From contig NZ_JAUOPC010000002.1 in assembly GCF_030546805.1 (NCBI RefSeq), forward strand, positions 496,001-560,000: a DNA stretch of 64,000 nucleotides. The letters run 5' to 3'. The notes under the pieces are model-generated. The model saw only the letters and a list, made by a program, of their open reading frames with translations, did no database searches and was not told the origin of the DNA. The position numbers were made by a program, and so were the translations under genes. Shown piece after piece: positions 17,269-27,039 of this stretch. Within the stretch, counting starts at the first letter, position 1, and every line of letters starts with the position of its first letter. Origin of the DNA: Cyclobacterium sp. 1_MG-2023. GTDB taxonomy: Bacteria; Bacteroidota; Bacteroidia; Cytophagales; Cyclobacteriaceae.

Positions 17269-18428
17269 ATGATTTCCACCTTGTAAATTTTCACAAAGTC
17301 CTCCTCTTTATCCGTATTGAATTTGGATAGCCACCAAAGCGACCCGTTGCGTACCAGGAATTGACGGTGATCCAATTTTTCCGGAAGCGCTAAACTTTGT
17401 AACGTTTCTCCCTGGTGATTCATTAGGTGCAAGGCTGGTAGGTATTTATTTTTTATTTTATTCTTAAAATCGCTGTAATCTTCTCTATTCTTGATGGTTT
17501 TATAGACTTCCCTATCTGCCGGGTCGTATCCGGTAGAAAATGAGGTGATAAGGTAATCTTTGTAAACTTTTAAGGTATAGGTTCGACCTGCAGATTCATC
17601 AAAGGCTATGGCTTTTGGATCTGCCTTTGACCGGTCTGCACCTTCACCCATATGGTAATTGGGAAAGTCGATCCGTTTTCTATTCAATAATTGGTGAGGT
17701 GATTCAATGTCGTAGAAATTAAGGTATGGATCTGTCCCGGCAATGACCAACAACTTATCATCCAAAATGGTTAAGGATGGGTTCATCTCGGAAATTTCAT
17801 AGGCCCTCCCGGAACTTCGGAAAGGGCTGTCTTCTTCAAGGTTAATGATTCGTTCCGCAGTACCTTTTTCAGGGTCAAACTTCACTAAAAGTTGAAATTG
17901 ATTGTAATACTCATCTTCTGTTTTATTGTACTTTCCCCAAGCAACCAGTCCTTTTTGGAACAATAGCCCCTTATGTTCCATTAATTCAGTATCTGCAGCC
18001 GCACGGCCGGCAAGTAATGGGGGATCTTTTGAAAAGGCTTTGTGCGAGATTAAGTTTCCATTAGCATCATATTCAAAAAAGCCATTTTGTGAAACCAGAG
18101 AAATGTGGTCACTTTCTTTAATTTTGGCAGCACTGTATAAAAAACCTCCGTAGCTGTCTTTTTGGTCACCACCTTTTTCCATTTTGAGCAACTGATTTCC
18201 TTTGAAATCTGTCATTAAAATAATGCCTCTTTGTCTGTCATGAAACAGTATCCGCTCATTCTTTGGTTGGATATCCATAAAATCAAGTAATCCTAAATAA
18301 TCGATGCGAATGCTGTCTGTAATTGCAAGTGATAGCTTGGTTGTTGCTGCTTTTTCCTGTTCACAAGAAAGAAGAACAAGAGAGAAGATGGCAAAGGATA
18401 AGAAGTTGAAATTCAGAGAAGGTTTCAT
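17259..18428 (-). CDS. Lipoprotein of predicted beta-propeller type (DUF4221/BF3164-like)
   Basis: 389 residues with a lipoprotein signal ending in LVLLSCEQ (lipobox Cys about residue 22). The body has repeated beta-strand patterns such as RGIILMTDFKGNQLLKMEKG, FFEYDANGNLIS and ALHLMNHQGETLQSLALP, as in six-bladed propeller lipoproteins of Bacteroidota. The family is known only as periplasmic or outer-membrane-anchored proteins of uncertain role. It stands alone, convergent with the receptor gene. The propeller fold is an inference from pattern; the exact family is uncertain. Confidence 0.6.
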   Translation of the reverse strand: MKPSLNFNFLSFAIFSLVLLSCEQEKAATTKLSLAITDSIRIDYLGLLDFMDIQPKNERILFHDRQRGIILMTDFKGNQLLKMEKGGDQKDSYGGFLYSAAKIKESDHISLVSQNGFFEYDANGNLISHKAFSKDPPLLAGRAAADTELMEHKGLLFQKGLVAWGKYNKTEDEYYNQFQLLVKFDPEKGTAERIINLEEDSPFRSSGRAYEISEMNPSLTILDDKLLVIAGTDPYLNFYDIESPHQLLNRKRIDFPNYHMGEGADRSKADPKAIAFDESAGRTYTLKVYKDYLITSFSTGYDPADREVYKTIKNREDYSDFKNKIKNKYLPALHLMNHQGETLQSLALPEKLDHRQFLVRNGSLWWLSKFNTDKEEDFVKIYKVEIIEK

Positions 18429-18731
18429 TTTTTTTTTAACTAAATAAATAATTATAATTTATAAAAACAAGAGATTAGTTGATTTTCTGATTTTGATATT
18501 TCTCATATAATATAGTTATGATGGAGTTAATTTATTTATTGATGAACTAATATTCTGCTATACTTACATAAATACATATTTTATTTTTTGGGAGTTTTGA
18601 CTTTTGGATTCTGTTTTTGGTTTTGTTATTCACCGATTACCATTCAGCACAAATGACCCTGAGGGATGCTTTAATAATTAGACATTTGACTTTAAATGTT
18701 TAGGTTTGTATTTTATAAATGAACCACATTT
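18429..18731. other. Intergenic region between divergent genes, 303 nt
   Basis: It contains TAGGTTTG at 18701-18708, an exact TAnnTTTG -7 element 23 nt before the next start codon. The nearest TTTG (18685) is too close to serve as the -33 element, so the promoter call is weak. Nothing else was recognised. Confidence 0.35.
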
Positions 18732-19301
18732 ATGGAAGCACTGCTTAAAGAAATTCGCGCTTGTACCCTATGCGAGAAATATCTTCCTTTAGGACCAAGA
18801 CCTGTATTGTCTGCCCATGCAAATAGTAAAATCCTGATCGTTGGGCAGGCACCTGGGACCAAAGTGCATGCAAGTGGTCTGCCTTGGGACGATGTAAGTG
18901 GAAAAAACTTACGCACTTGGATGGATGTAGACAAGGATCTATTTTATAATTCTGAAATTTTTGGAATTGTGCCGATGGGATTTTGTTACCCCGGAAGGGG
19001 CAAAGGAGGGGATCTTCCGCCTAGACCTGAATGTGCCCCAAAATGGCATCCTGACTTGATGCGTGAAATGCCGAAAATTCAATTGGTTTTACTTATCGGG
19101 CAGTATGCCCAACATTATTATTTGGGAAAAGAAAAGAAGAAAAACTTAACCGAAACTGTAAGGAATTACCAAGATTATCTTCCGAAATTTTTCCCTCTTG
19201 TACACCCTTCACCCAGAAATAGAATCTGGCAAATGAAAAATCCATGGTTTGAAGAAGAGGTTGTGCCTGCTTTACAGCTTGCTGTGCACGCCCTCTTATG
19301 A
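18732..19301 (+). CDS. Uracil-DNA glycosylase family protein
   Basis: 189 residues. The N-terminal CTLCEKYLPLGPRPVL resembles the cysteine-containing start of family 4-type enzymes, but the second cysteine pair of an Fe-S cluster is not evident. The active-site motif is GQAPGTKVHASGLPWDDVSG and the second motif is HPSPRN, both diagnostic of the superfamily. Members excise uracil or other damaged bases; some are of unknown specificity. It matches the group often annotated simply as UDG-family protein. It is followed by the oxidoreductase gene after 133 nt and is probably transcribed alone. Confidence 0.85.
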   Translation: MEALLKEIRACTLCEKYLPLGPRPVLSAHANSKILIVGQAPGTKVHASGLPWDDVSGKNLRTWMDVDKDLFYNSEIFGIVPMGFCYPGRGKGGDLPPRPECAPKWHPDLMREMPKIQLVLLIGQYAQHYYLGKEKKKNLTETVRNYQDYLPKFFPLVHPSPRNRIWQMKNPWFEEEVVPALQLAVHALL

Positions 19302-19434
19302 CCGGGAGTTTTATAGATTAGCCTTTCTGTTGTTGCCTTATTGAAATTTTTATTTTGAAGCGCTGTATTATTGTTTTGGGTCCTTTTTTTAAAATATAAT
19401 TTGTCTATTTTTTGAAATAACATTATTTTGAGGC

Positions 19435-20802
19435 ATGAAAAACCCAAGACGTGAATTTTTGAAAAAATCGACTTTATTAGCAGGAAGCATGCTTTCCATT
19501 CCCACCATTATTCCCGGATCTGCATTGGGTAAAAATGGTTTTATTGCACCTTCTGATAGAATAAATTTGGGTTTTATCGGTGCAGGCAATCAAGCTGGGA
19601 ATGATGTAAAAGACTTTTTGAAAGACAAGCGTGTACAGGTAACTGCCATATGTGATGTCAACAAGAAAAGTCCCGGTTATTGGAATGGTAAGGTGGCCGG
19701 ACGGGATTATATCATGCAGGTAGTAAATGATTTTTATTCAGAAAAAAACAAAGAAAGCTATAAATCTGCTACAGGGTATACTGATTTTAGGGAATTGTTG
19801 GCAAATAAAGACATAGACGCAGTGGAGGTGGTTACACCTGACCATTGGCATTCTATTCCAGTGATGATGGCTGCCGCTGCAGGAAAGCACATTTACTGTC
19901 AAAAGCCATTGTCTCTAACGGTAGAAGAAGGTAGGGCCATGAGCGATGCTGTTAAAAAGTACGGCGTGACCTTTCAAACGGGCAGTCAACAAAGATCCAG
20001 TTATCATTTCAGAAGGGTTTGTGAGCTGGCTAGAAATGGTAGGTTAGGGGAGCTGCACACGGTAATTTGTGGACTTCCTGGGGGAACCCCTGATTTTGGT
20101 AAGACGGGTCATTTGACTGAAACCATCCCTGTTCCTAAGGATTTTGACTATGACATGTGGTTAGGGCCTGCTCCGGAAGCAGCCTACAGTCCTTGCAGGA
20201 CTCATGTAAATTTCCGCTGGAACCTAGATTATTCAGGTGGAAATGTTACAGATTGGGGAGGGCATCATCCGGATATTGCCCAGTGGGGTATGGGTACTGA
20301 GCTCACAGGCCCTGTGAAAATTCAAAATGCCCAAGCGGTCTGGTCAGATCATCAGGTATGGAATACGGCTACCAGGTTTTACTTTGAATGCATCTATGAC
20401 AATGGCATAAAATTAATTATCCAGAGTGACAAAGATTTTGGTGTGACTTTTCAAGGAACAGAAGGATCTGCTTGGGCCACAAGAGGAGATCATAAGATCA
20501 ACCCTGAAAGTTTAAAAGATACGGTAATTGGTTCGGATGAAACCCAACTGTATGTCAGTGACAATCATTTTGCCAACTTTATAGATTGTATCTATTCCGG
20601 AGAGGAAACCATCGCTCCTGCAGAGATAGGTCACCGATCGATTACTCTTGCGCATTTGGGGAATATTTCCATGATGTTGGAGCAGGATTTATTGTGGGAC
20701 CCTGATAAGGAACAGTTTAAAAATAATTTTGCAGCCAACCAATTACTTAGCAGAAAAATGAGGGAGCCATGGGGCGCAGTCTACCACAACTTAAAAGGCT
20801 GA
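19435..20802 (+). CDS. Gfo/Idh/MocA-family oxidoreductase with Tat signal
   Basis: 455 residues. The N-terminus has a twin-arginine motif RREFLKKS and a hydrophobic stretch, so export by Tat with bound cofactor is expected. The Rossmann domain begins RINLGFIGAGNQAGNDV, and the family Lys lies in HIYCQKPLSLTVEEG. The C-terminal domain has WNLDYSGGNVTDWGGHHPDI, the usual substrate-side signature. Such enzymes oxidise or epimerise sugars and inositols with NAD(P). In Bacteroidota, Tat-exported members commonly process glycans, but no partner genes are adjacent. Confidence 0.9.
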   Translation: MKNPRREFLKKSTLLAGSMLSIPTIIPGSALGKNGFIAPSDRINLGFIGAGNQAGNDVKDFLKDKRVQVTAICDVNKKSPGYWNGKVAGRDYIMQVVNDFYSEKNKESYKSATGYTDFRELLANKDIDAVEVVTPDHWHSIPVMMAAAAGKHIYCQKPLSLTVEEGRAMSDAVKKYGVTFQTGSQQRSSYHFRRVCELARNGRLGELHTVICGLPGGTPDFGKTGHLTETIPVPKDFDYDMWLGPAPEAAYSPCRTHVNFRWNLDYSGGNVTDWGGHHPDIAQWGMGTELTGPVKIQNAQAVWSDHQVWNTATRFYFECIYDNGIKLIIQSDKDFGVTFQGTEGSAWATRGDHKINPESLKDTVIGSDETQLYVSDNHFANFIDCIYSGEETIAPAEIGHRSITLAHLGNISMMLEQDLLWDPDKEQFKNNFAANQLLSRKMREPWGAVYHNLKG

Positions 20803-20957
20803 TTTTTTATACTAAACTAATAATTTTATCAAAATACCTGACAAAAGTCAGCCAATAAACTGAGCATGCTAAGCCTTTTGAGGAAGGGATGACGGTAATT
20901 TTGTATTCATTCGAACGGTCTTTAATAAGTCTGAAGAAATCAATCAAATTTATCAAT

Positions 20958-22721
20958 ATGTCTCATATTCATAATTTCCATATCCCTGTAATGGGTTTGG
21001 GTTTTACTGTAGATACCCCTTTAAAAGTTGCGCGTTTTGGCATCTCTTCCGTAGTTTCAATTATGGATGATCAGTTGCTGGAAGACATGCGTAGCCATTA
21101 TACGCCTGAAAATCAGTTTGAACCAATTTCTGAAAAGGTCCCTGACTCTAGGACCAAAAGGATCAAAGCGTACCTGAATTTTTTGCAAAGAACTGTTGAT
21201 GCCCAAGTTGAGGAATTAAAAAGTCAAAACTTTGGCGAGGGGCAAGAAATAGACAAATATTTTGATTTATTGCCTATTGATCATCCCCTTAGCTCCCTTT
21301 ATTTAAAAATGAAGCTTGCTACAGGTAATGAAAAACTTGACCTTCAAGAAGCGCTGAGGGAGGCAATTGTCCCGGGTAGTATTGATGTCAATATAATGAC
21401 CAAAGTGGACAAACTCAATTATGACAAAGAGGGGAATGCATTACCTAGGGAATATTCGGATGCTTTGCTTGCTTTAAAAGGCTTTGCAGAGAGTGATGTA
21501 AAAGGTGGAGTGGTTTTTTCTGCAGGCATGAATCCGTCCTTATATGGTTATGCAGAGCAGTTTGAAGACTTCTTTCCAGATGAGAATGGACAAATTAAAA
21601 AGCCCATTATTTTAAAAGTCTCTGATTATCGCTCGGCTCTGGTTCAAGGTAAATTTCTAGCAAAAAAAGGATTATGGGTAGACGAATACCGAATAGAATC
21701 AGGTTTAAACTGTGGTGGACACGCCTTTGCGACTGATGGGTTTCTTGCAGGACCTATTCTTGATCATTTCAAATCTAATAGGGAAAACCTTAGAAATGAT
21801 GTGTTGACAATCTGTCAGGCCGCCCTAATGAATAAAAACAGGCCATTATTGTCTTCAAGGGTTCAGCCCAGAATCACTTATCAGGGAGGTATAGGCAATT
21901 CAGATGAAAACCAAATGCTGCTGGAAAAATATGAGTTGGATGGCACCGGTTGGGGGAGTCCATTTTTGCTTGTTCCTGAAGCAACGAGTGTAGATGAGAA
22001 AACTTTCGAAAAGTTGCTGAAAGCCAAAAAGTCAGATTTCTATTTGAGCAGGGCCTCGCCATTAGGGGTTCCATTTAACAACTTAAGGACGAGCACTGCG
22101 GAAGCACAGCGGAAGGAGAGGATTGCCAAAGGTAGGCCAGGAAGCCCTTGCTATAAAAAACTGCTTTCATCTAATGTTGAGTTTACTGACAAGCCTATCT
22201 GCACAGCCTCTAGACAATATCAAAATTTGAAAATCAAAGAGAAAGAAGCAGGAAAGATTTCTGATGCGGAACTAAACGAGGTATTGGAAAAGGATTGCCT
22301 TTGCGAAGGTTTGGGTGCTCCGGCCTTGTTAAGTGTAGGGGAAACTCCTCGGAGAAACCTCAATGCGGTAACCATTTGCCCGGGGCCTAATTTGGCCTAT
22401 TTCAAAGGCTCATTTAGCTTAAAAGAAATGGTGGATCATATTTACGGAAAGGTGAACTTGAGCTTAGACCCGGATCGGCCTCATGTGTTTGTAAAAGAAT
22501 TACAGCTTTATGTAAAGCACCTTAAGTCTGACATAGAAAATGCCATGCCTGAAAATGGTAAGAAAGTGGAGGCTTATATAAATAAATTCAAGAAGAATTT
22601 ATCTGAAGGCATTGCCTATTACCAAGAATTTAAAGACAGTTGGTCCATGGAGAACACCTTGGTCTTGGAAAGGGTAAAAGCCCAGTTGGCTGAAATGAAA
22701 CTAAATTTACAGCTTGCCTAA
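20958..22721 (+). CDS. Conserved protein of unknown function, possibly TIM-barrel flavoenzyme-like
   Basis: 587 residues from the ATG at 20958, preferred because MSHIHNFHIPVMGLGFTVD is the natural conserved beginning; an upstream in-frame ATG at 20889 adds 23 unlikely residues. The opening (PVMGLGFTVDTPLKVARFGI, then SSVVSIMDD) resembles the first strand of nitronate monooxygenase-type FMN barrels, and GLNCGGHAFATDGFLAGPI is glycine-rich. A Cys-x-Cys (KDCLCEGLGAP) and other cysteines late in the chain could bind a metal or Fe-S centre. There is no signal peptide, so it is cytoplasmic. The enzyme idea is inference only. A terminator follows. Confidence 0.55.
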   Translation: MSHIHNFHIPVMGLGFTVDTPLKVARFGISSVVSIMDDQLLEDMRSHYTPENQFEPISEKVPDSRTKRIKAYLNFLQRTVDAQVEELKSQNFGEGQEIDKYFDLLPIDHPLSSLYLKMKLATGNEKLDLQEALREAIVPGSIDVNIMTKVDKLNYDKEGNALPREYSDALLALKGFAESDVKGGVVFSAGMNPSLYGYAEQFEDFFPDENGQIKKPIILKVSDYRSALVQGKFLAKKGLWVDEYRIESGLNCGGHAFATDGFLAGPILDHFKSNRENLRNDVLTICQAALMNKNRPLLSSRVQPRITYQGGIGNSDENQMLLEKYELDGTGWGSPFLLVPEATSVDEKTFEKLLKAKKSDFYLSRASPLGVPFNNLRTSTAEAQRKERIAKGRPGSPCYKKLLSSNVEFTDKPICTASRQYQNLKIKEKEAGKISDAELNEVLEKDCLCEGLGAPALLSVGETPRRNLNAVTICPGPNLAYFKGSFSLKEMVDHIYGKVNLSLDPDRPHVFVKELQLYVKHLKSDIENAMPENGKKVEAYINKFKKNLSEGIAYYQEFKDSWSMENTLVLERVKAQLAEMKLNLQLA

Positions 22722-22753
22722 GTTTTTTTCGATTCGATATTTTTTGCACTGAA

Positions 22754-22795
22754 GCCCCTTTTAGGTTTGAAAAAATTTAAAAGGGGCATTTTTTA
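22754..22795 (+). terminator. Rho-independent terminator
   Basis: GCCCCTTTTA (22754-22763) pairs with TAAAAGGGGC (22778-22787) and is followed by a T-rich tail. It ends the transcript of the 20958 gene. Confidence 0.85.
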
Positions 22796-23025
22796 TTTTT
22801 TTTAACACAATTTATTCAGAATCGGTGCGCTATGAAAATCAGCAGTTGATTGATTTAGGGATGGATAGGGCAGATTAGAATGTCGGTATTTTCTTTAGAT
22901 TGAATGTCGGTTACATTTTGTTTCTTGTAAATCAGTAGTTTAACTCTTTTTATTCAATATTTTTTTCAAATAATTTACTTAACTTAAGTCACCCTCTTAA
23001 TAATAATCTAAAATCCCCTTTGTAG

Positions 23026-25041
23026 ATGGTTGATGACTTATCAAAAGAGCCATGGAAAAAATCACCAGGTGACGGTCTTGTCAATAGGTTGATCGCGGAA
23101 ATTGAAACCAATATTACCAATGATCAATTCGGTGTTGATAGTCTTGCCCATGCTGTGGGAATGAGCCGGTCAAGTCTACATCGTAAACTGCATAAATTAA
23201 GAGGCGTTTCAACCAGTCAGTTTATAAGAGAATACCGATTGGGTAGGGCAATGGAAATGTTGAAAGAAGAGGACCTTTCTGTTTCTGAGGTTGCTTACCT
23301 TGTTGGCTTCAGTAGCGCCACTTATTTTAATACTTGTTTTAACAAATTATATGGATTTCCTCCCGGTGAGGTTAAATCTGGAAAGGTAATGGCTGGACCT
23401 AAGGAGGGTGAATCGAAAAATTCTTCCTCAGCGGATCTTTTCCTGAGTTCAGGAAATACAATTGGGAAAAAAGTATTGTTTAAAAAAAACTTATTGGGGA
23501 TGGTTTTTTTTATACTTATGCTCCTATCCGTACTTTTTTTTTATTTAGGCTTTTCAAATAAAAAAAGGAATGCTACAGCTATTGAAGACACAATAAATTT
23601 AAAATCGATAGCTGTATTGCCCCTAAAGAATTGGACAGGTGATGAAGATTTGGAGTATGTAAGTTACGGCATGACAGATGCTGTTATTTCTGGTCTTTCA
23701 AAAATTAGTGAATTTGACAAGGTGACGCCTTTTTCATCCACGATTAAATACCAGAGAACTGAAAAATCCACTGATGAAATTAGTGAGGAATTAGCAGTGG
23801 CGAATTTATTGACAGGAAGTGTGCAGATTTCAGGGGATCAAATAAAAATTAACCTGCAATTATTGGATTCGGGCTCAGATAAGCTTTTGTGGTCTGAAGA
23901 ATTTACCAGGATTTGGAACATTGATGAAATTTTTAAAATTCAATCCGAGGTTGTAGAAGGAGTTGCTGCCAAATTGAATGTTTTTATCTCAGAAAGTGAG
24001 TTGGAGGACATTCAAAAAATACCCACCAAAAATAAGGAGGCCTACACCTATTTTTTACAAGGGGAATTTCAAAGGAACAAGGCCAATAAATTAACCTATT
24101 CAAATGCCATATCCCATTATGAAAATGCCATCGGTCTTGACTCAAATTTCGTGGAGGCCTATGTTGGCTTGGCCAATATTTGGTGTTTTGGCGGCTTGGT
24201 ATGGGGTATTTATGATCAACAATATGCTTGGGAAAATGCAAAAAAATTATTGCTAAAAGCCCTTACAATTGATCCTACGCATGAGGGAGTGGAGGAAGAA
24301 TTATATACAGGTTTTTATTATTATGATTGGGACTTTAAATTAGTGGAAGAGTACTACCAGCTAAAATTGAAGAACTTGTTTTTTGACAAAACTCCTGCAG
24401 TTATGGTTGATTATCCCATAAAAACAGGAAGATACAAGGAGGCCATCTTGGCGGCAGATAAACATATCTCCATTGATCCAACTGTGGGTATTTATTTTTT
24501 GTTTAAAGCAGAAGCATTAATGTTGTTAAACAAACGAACCGATGCTAAAAATTTAATAGGCTATGCCGATTCATTGTTCAGTGACAATTGGTTCTATTTA
24601 AGGGAATCTACAAAATTGCATTACTATCTGGAGGGGTATGAAAGCTCAAAAATACAATTGCATAAATTATTGACCCAATTTCCTGACTATCCCCCTATAT
24701 TGGTTTGGTTCAATGCCATTTATGCTCAGATGGATGGGGAAGACCAAGAGGCAGAGCAATTTTTAAGCGAGTTGCTAAAACGTTATAATGACGGTTCCTC
24801 AGGAAGTCCTGCCTGGTTTATCGCCTTGTACTACTGTGTAATGGAGGATAATAAACAGGCTTTGGACTGGCTTGAGAAGTCATTTAATAGGCATGAAGTA
24901 GAATTGACCTGGCTTAGGGAAGAGCCACTTCTGTCTCCGTTAAGAAATGAACCACGCTACATGGATTTGTACGATAAAGTTGGATTTTCAGGTATTGGCT
25001 TGCCCATTAAAGAGGCTTCTAAAATAAATAATAAAAAGTAA
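23026..25041 (+). CDS. Membrane-anchored AraC-type regulator with TolB-like and TPR domains
   Basis: 671 residues. An AraC-type double helix-turn-helix at about 18-118 (VDSLAHAVGMSRSSLHRKLH and VSEVAYLVGFSSATYFNTCF) is followed by a linker, one membrane segment at about 157-178 (LGMVFFILMLLSVLFFYLGF), a TolB/FlgO-like alpha/beta domain at about 195-330 (KSIAVLPLKNWTGDEDLEYV), and TPR-like helices to the end. The DNA-binding part is cytoplasmic and the sensor part probably periplasmic, making a one-component transmembrane regulator. The target is unknown; adjacent genes are candidates. There is no kinase or phosphoreceiver domain. Confidence 0.8.
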   Translation: MVDDLSKEPWKKSPGDGLVNRLIAEIETNITNDQFGVDSLAHAVGMSRSSLHRKLHKLRGVSTSQFIREYRLGRAMEMLKEEDLSVSEVAYLVGFSSATYFNTCFNKLYGFPPGEVKSGKVMAGPKEGESKNSSSADLFLSSGNTIGKKVLFKKNLLGMVFFILMLLSVLFFYLGFSNKKRNATAIEDTINLKSIAVLPLKNWTGDEDLEYVSYGMTDAVISGLSKISEFDKVTPFSSTIKYQRTEKSTDEISEELAVANLLTGSVQISGDQIKINLQLLDSGSDKLLWSEEFTRIWNIDEIFKIQSEVVEGVAAKLNVFISESELEDIQKIPTKNKEAYTYFLQGEFQRNKANKLTYSNAISHYENAIGLDSNFVEAYVGLANIWCFGGLVWGIYDQQYAWENAKKLLLKALTIDPTHEGVEEELYTGFYYYDWDFKLVEEYYQLKLKNLFFDKTPAVMVDYPIKTGRYKEAILAADKHISIDPTVGIYFLFKAEALMLLNKRTDAKNLIGYADSLFSDNWFYLRESTKLHYYLEGYESSKIQLHKLLTQFPDYPPILVWFNAIYAQMDGEDQEAEQFLSELLKRYNDGSSGSPAWFIALYYCVMEDNKQALDWLEKSFNRHEVELTWLREEPLLSPLRNEPRYMDLYDKVGFSGIGLPIKEASKINNKK

Positions 25042-25447
25042 TTTTTTTCATCTACTTTAAGCTATTCTGCACCATGATTTAAAGTCTGGTTAAAAATTTA
25101 ACAACCCTGCAACATACCTGTTAGTTAGTTTTTTCTTCGCTTTATATCTTTGATGATATGAAATTTATGGCTGGTTACAAAAGACCAATATTCATAACCT
25201 GATTTTAACCCAATATCATAAAAAGATGGTTGTTTTGAGGCTTAGGGTAGACTTTGAGTTAAGAAAGTCGTGACAACCTGCAAATTGGGGAGACTGCCGC
25301 ATCCTTTTCTATTTCAGTAATCCTCCCCCCGAAAAATAAGGGCTCGCAGTGACGTTTTAGATGTCTTTTAGGGTGAATTACATTGAGCTCAGGTTGTATA
25401 GTGTAATAAACTTAAATATTAAACGCGAACCAATAAACCAAATCAAT
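25042..25447. other. Intergenic region, 406 nt, with -7 element and a degenerate interspersed repeat
   Basis: TATCTTTG at 25145-25152 is an exact TAnnTTTG -7 element with only TTAG near the -33 position. From 25267 to 25354 lies a repeat-like element described separately. No gene was seen. Confidence 0.4.
25267..25354. repeat. Degenerate interspersed hairpin-type repeat
   Basis: The segment runs from GTCGTGACAACCTGC through AGACTGCCGC to GGCTCGCAGTGACG. It resembles the common bacterial element that begins GTCATTGCGAG, has an internal ATTGCCGCG, and ends CTCGCAATGACG. The match is from memory and imperfect; other copies would have to be found elsewhere in the genome. Confidence 0.4.
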
Positions 25448-25825
25448 ATGAAAATCAATAAGAAGGATATTCCTACAACCATGCAAACTCCGGACTCAAC
25501 ACTACGAGCACAAGCCAATTATGGGGGCATGACTGTATGTTTTAATGAGCTTCCAAAAGGTACAGATTTCACTCCACTGCTTAATGGCCTAAGCAATGAC
25601 AGTTGCCATTGTCCGCATTGGGGTTATGTATTAGAAGGCCAAATGCTAGTTAAGTACGATGACGGAACTGAAGAAATATTAGAAGGAGGTGATGTGTTTT
25701 ACATGCCTGAAGGCCATACGGTCATTGTACAAAGAGACATTAAAATGATCGATTTTAACCCAACCAAGGCGTTCAATGAGGTAATTACTCATGTAGGTAA
25801 AAAAATGTCGGAAATGGGGGGCTGA
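25448..25825 (+). CDS. Small cupin-domain protein
   Basis: 125 residues from the ATG at 25448; an in-frame start 29 codons upstream is less likely because the extra residues look non-coding. The single cupin barrel has a His-rich first motif (CHCPHWGYVLEGQM) and second motif (GGDVFYMPEGHTVIV), so a bound metal is likely. Small cupins of this kind are dioxygenases, isomerases or sensors; nothing here decides. It precedes an AraC regulator and an FAD oxidoreductase on the same strand, with gaps of 257 and 96 nt, so co-transcription is possible but not shown. Confidence 0.75.
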   Translation: MKINKKDIPTTMQTPDSTLRAQANYGGMTVCFNELPKGTDFTPLLNGLSNDSCHCPHWGYVLEGQMLVKYDDGTEEILEGGDVFYMPEGHTVIVQRDIKMIDFNPTKAFNEVITHVGKKMSEMGG

Positions 25826-26082
25826 TACAAGAAATAATTAAGGAAAAACCTTTCACCGAGATTTTACAATAGGATTGGTGATAGCCTATCCTGACTTATT
25901 CAGGAAGCTATTTCAGCAAGGAGAGTATGTCTATTATCTATTTCGGGTTTAAGAGAAGGTCAGAATTGATTTTTTCTGGCCACTAGGGGTGGTCGGTTTT
26001 AAAACCATTTCATCAGGTAACTGAATGACTTGGGTTCTTGCTTGGATAAAGTAAATTATTTGTATGCCTTAATTTATAAACC

Positions 26083-26943
26083 ATGGATCTATACGAAGTA
26101 CAAAAAGCAAATCCAGAAATCTTTCAGCAATTTTCAATGAAAGACACCCTGTTTTTATATTACAGTTGTCCGCAACGGGACAGAATCCTGCAACTATATG
26201 CCAAACATTCCCAGTTCACCTTCACACTAAGCGGAGAGCGATTATTTAGTCATGGCAATCAGACTTTGGTTTCTGATTCCAGAAAGGGAATGTTAATAAA
26301 GCGTACTGCCTTTTTACAAGAATTGCCGCCAGACTATGAAGGTTGGGATGTTTTGGTTTTCTATTTAAAGGACGACTACCTGCGGTCCATTTTTGATGAG
26401 TTTAGACCACATTTAAAATTGAATGATTTACCCGAGGCAGATCCTTCTATGATGTGCACTTTTGTCATAAATGATCAAACTCGAAACTGTTACAACAGTA
26501 TCATTCCTTACTTTGGTAAAGATAAAAAAATGCCCGATAGTATTTTGGAGGGTAAATTCAAAGAATTGCTTTTTAATATATTTTCGCATCCAAAAAATAA
26601 ACAAATTCTATCCTATATCATGCAAATTATAGATGGCTATCCAACACCTATCTGGGAGGTAATGGAAGCGAACTATATGTATGACCTTAGAATACAAGAC
26701 TTCGCAAATATTTCAAATAGAAGCTTGTCTGCTTTTAAGCGCGATTTTAAGCAGTATTATAAAATGCCACCGGGGAAGTGGATAACTGAAAGACGATTGA
26801 AAAGGGCTAAATCCCTTCTGGAAACAACTTCCAAAAGCATAAGCGAAGTTGTGTTTGAATCAGGCTTTAATAATGCTTCCCATTTCAGCAGGGTTTTTAG
26901 GGAAAGGTTTCATATCTCACCCTCAGTGGCTCAAAAGGTTTGA
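26083..26943 (+). CDS. AraC-family transcriptional regulator
   Basis: 286 residues. The C-terminal ~100 residues hold the two helix-turn-helix units: IQDFANISNRSLSAFKRDFK, and ISEVVFESGFNNASHFSRVF followed by the family phrase RERFHISPS. The N-terminal ~170 residues are a cupin-like sensor domain of the type with an LTLSGERLF-like strand. It probably controls the cupin gene upstream and/or the FAD oxidoreductase 96 nt downstream; this is inferred from adjacency alone. Confidence 0.88.
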   Translation: MDLYEVQKANPEIFQQFSMKDTLFLYYSCPQRDRILQLYAKHSQFTFTLSGERLFSHGNQTLVSDSRKGMLIKRTAFLQELPPDYEGWDVLVFYLKDDYLRSIFDEFRPHLKLNDLPEADPSMMCTFVINDQTRNCYNSIIPYFGKDKKMPDSILEGKFKELLFNIFSHPKNKQILSYIMQIIDGYPTPIWEVMEANYMYDLRIQDFANISNRSLSAFKRDFKQYYKMPPGKWITERRLKRAKSLLETTSKSISEVVFESGFNNASHFSRVFRERFHISPSVAQKV

Positions 26944-27039
26944 ACCAAATAGAAAAGAATTTGGACTTTTGAGAAAAGTCATAATGAGAAGTAAATCATA
27001 GCTTTAGCTTATAAAATTAACCCTCTAAATTATAAGACC

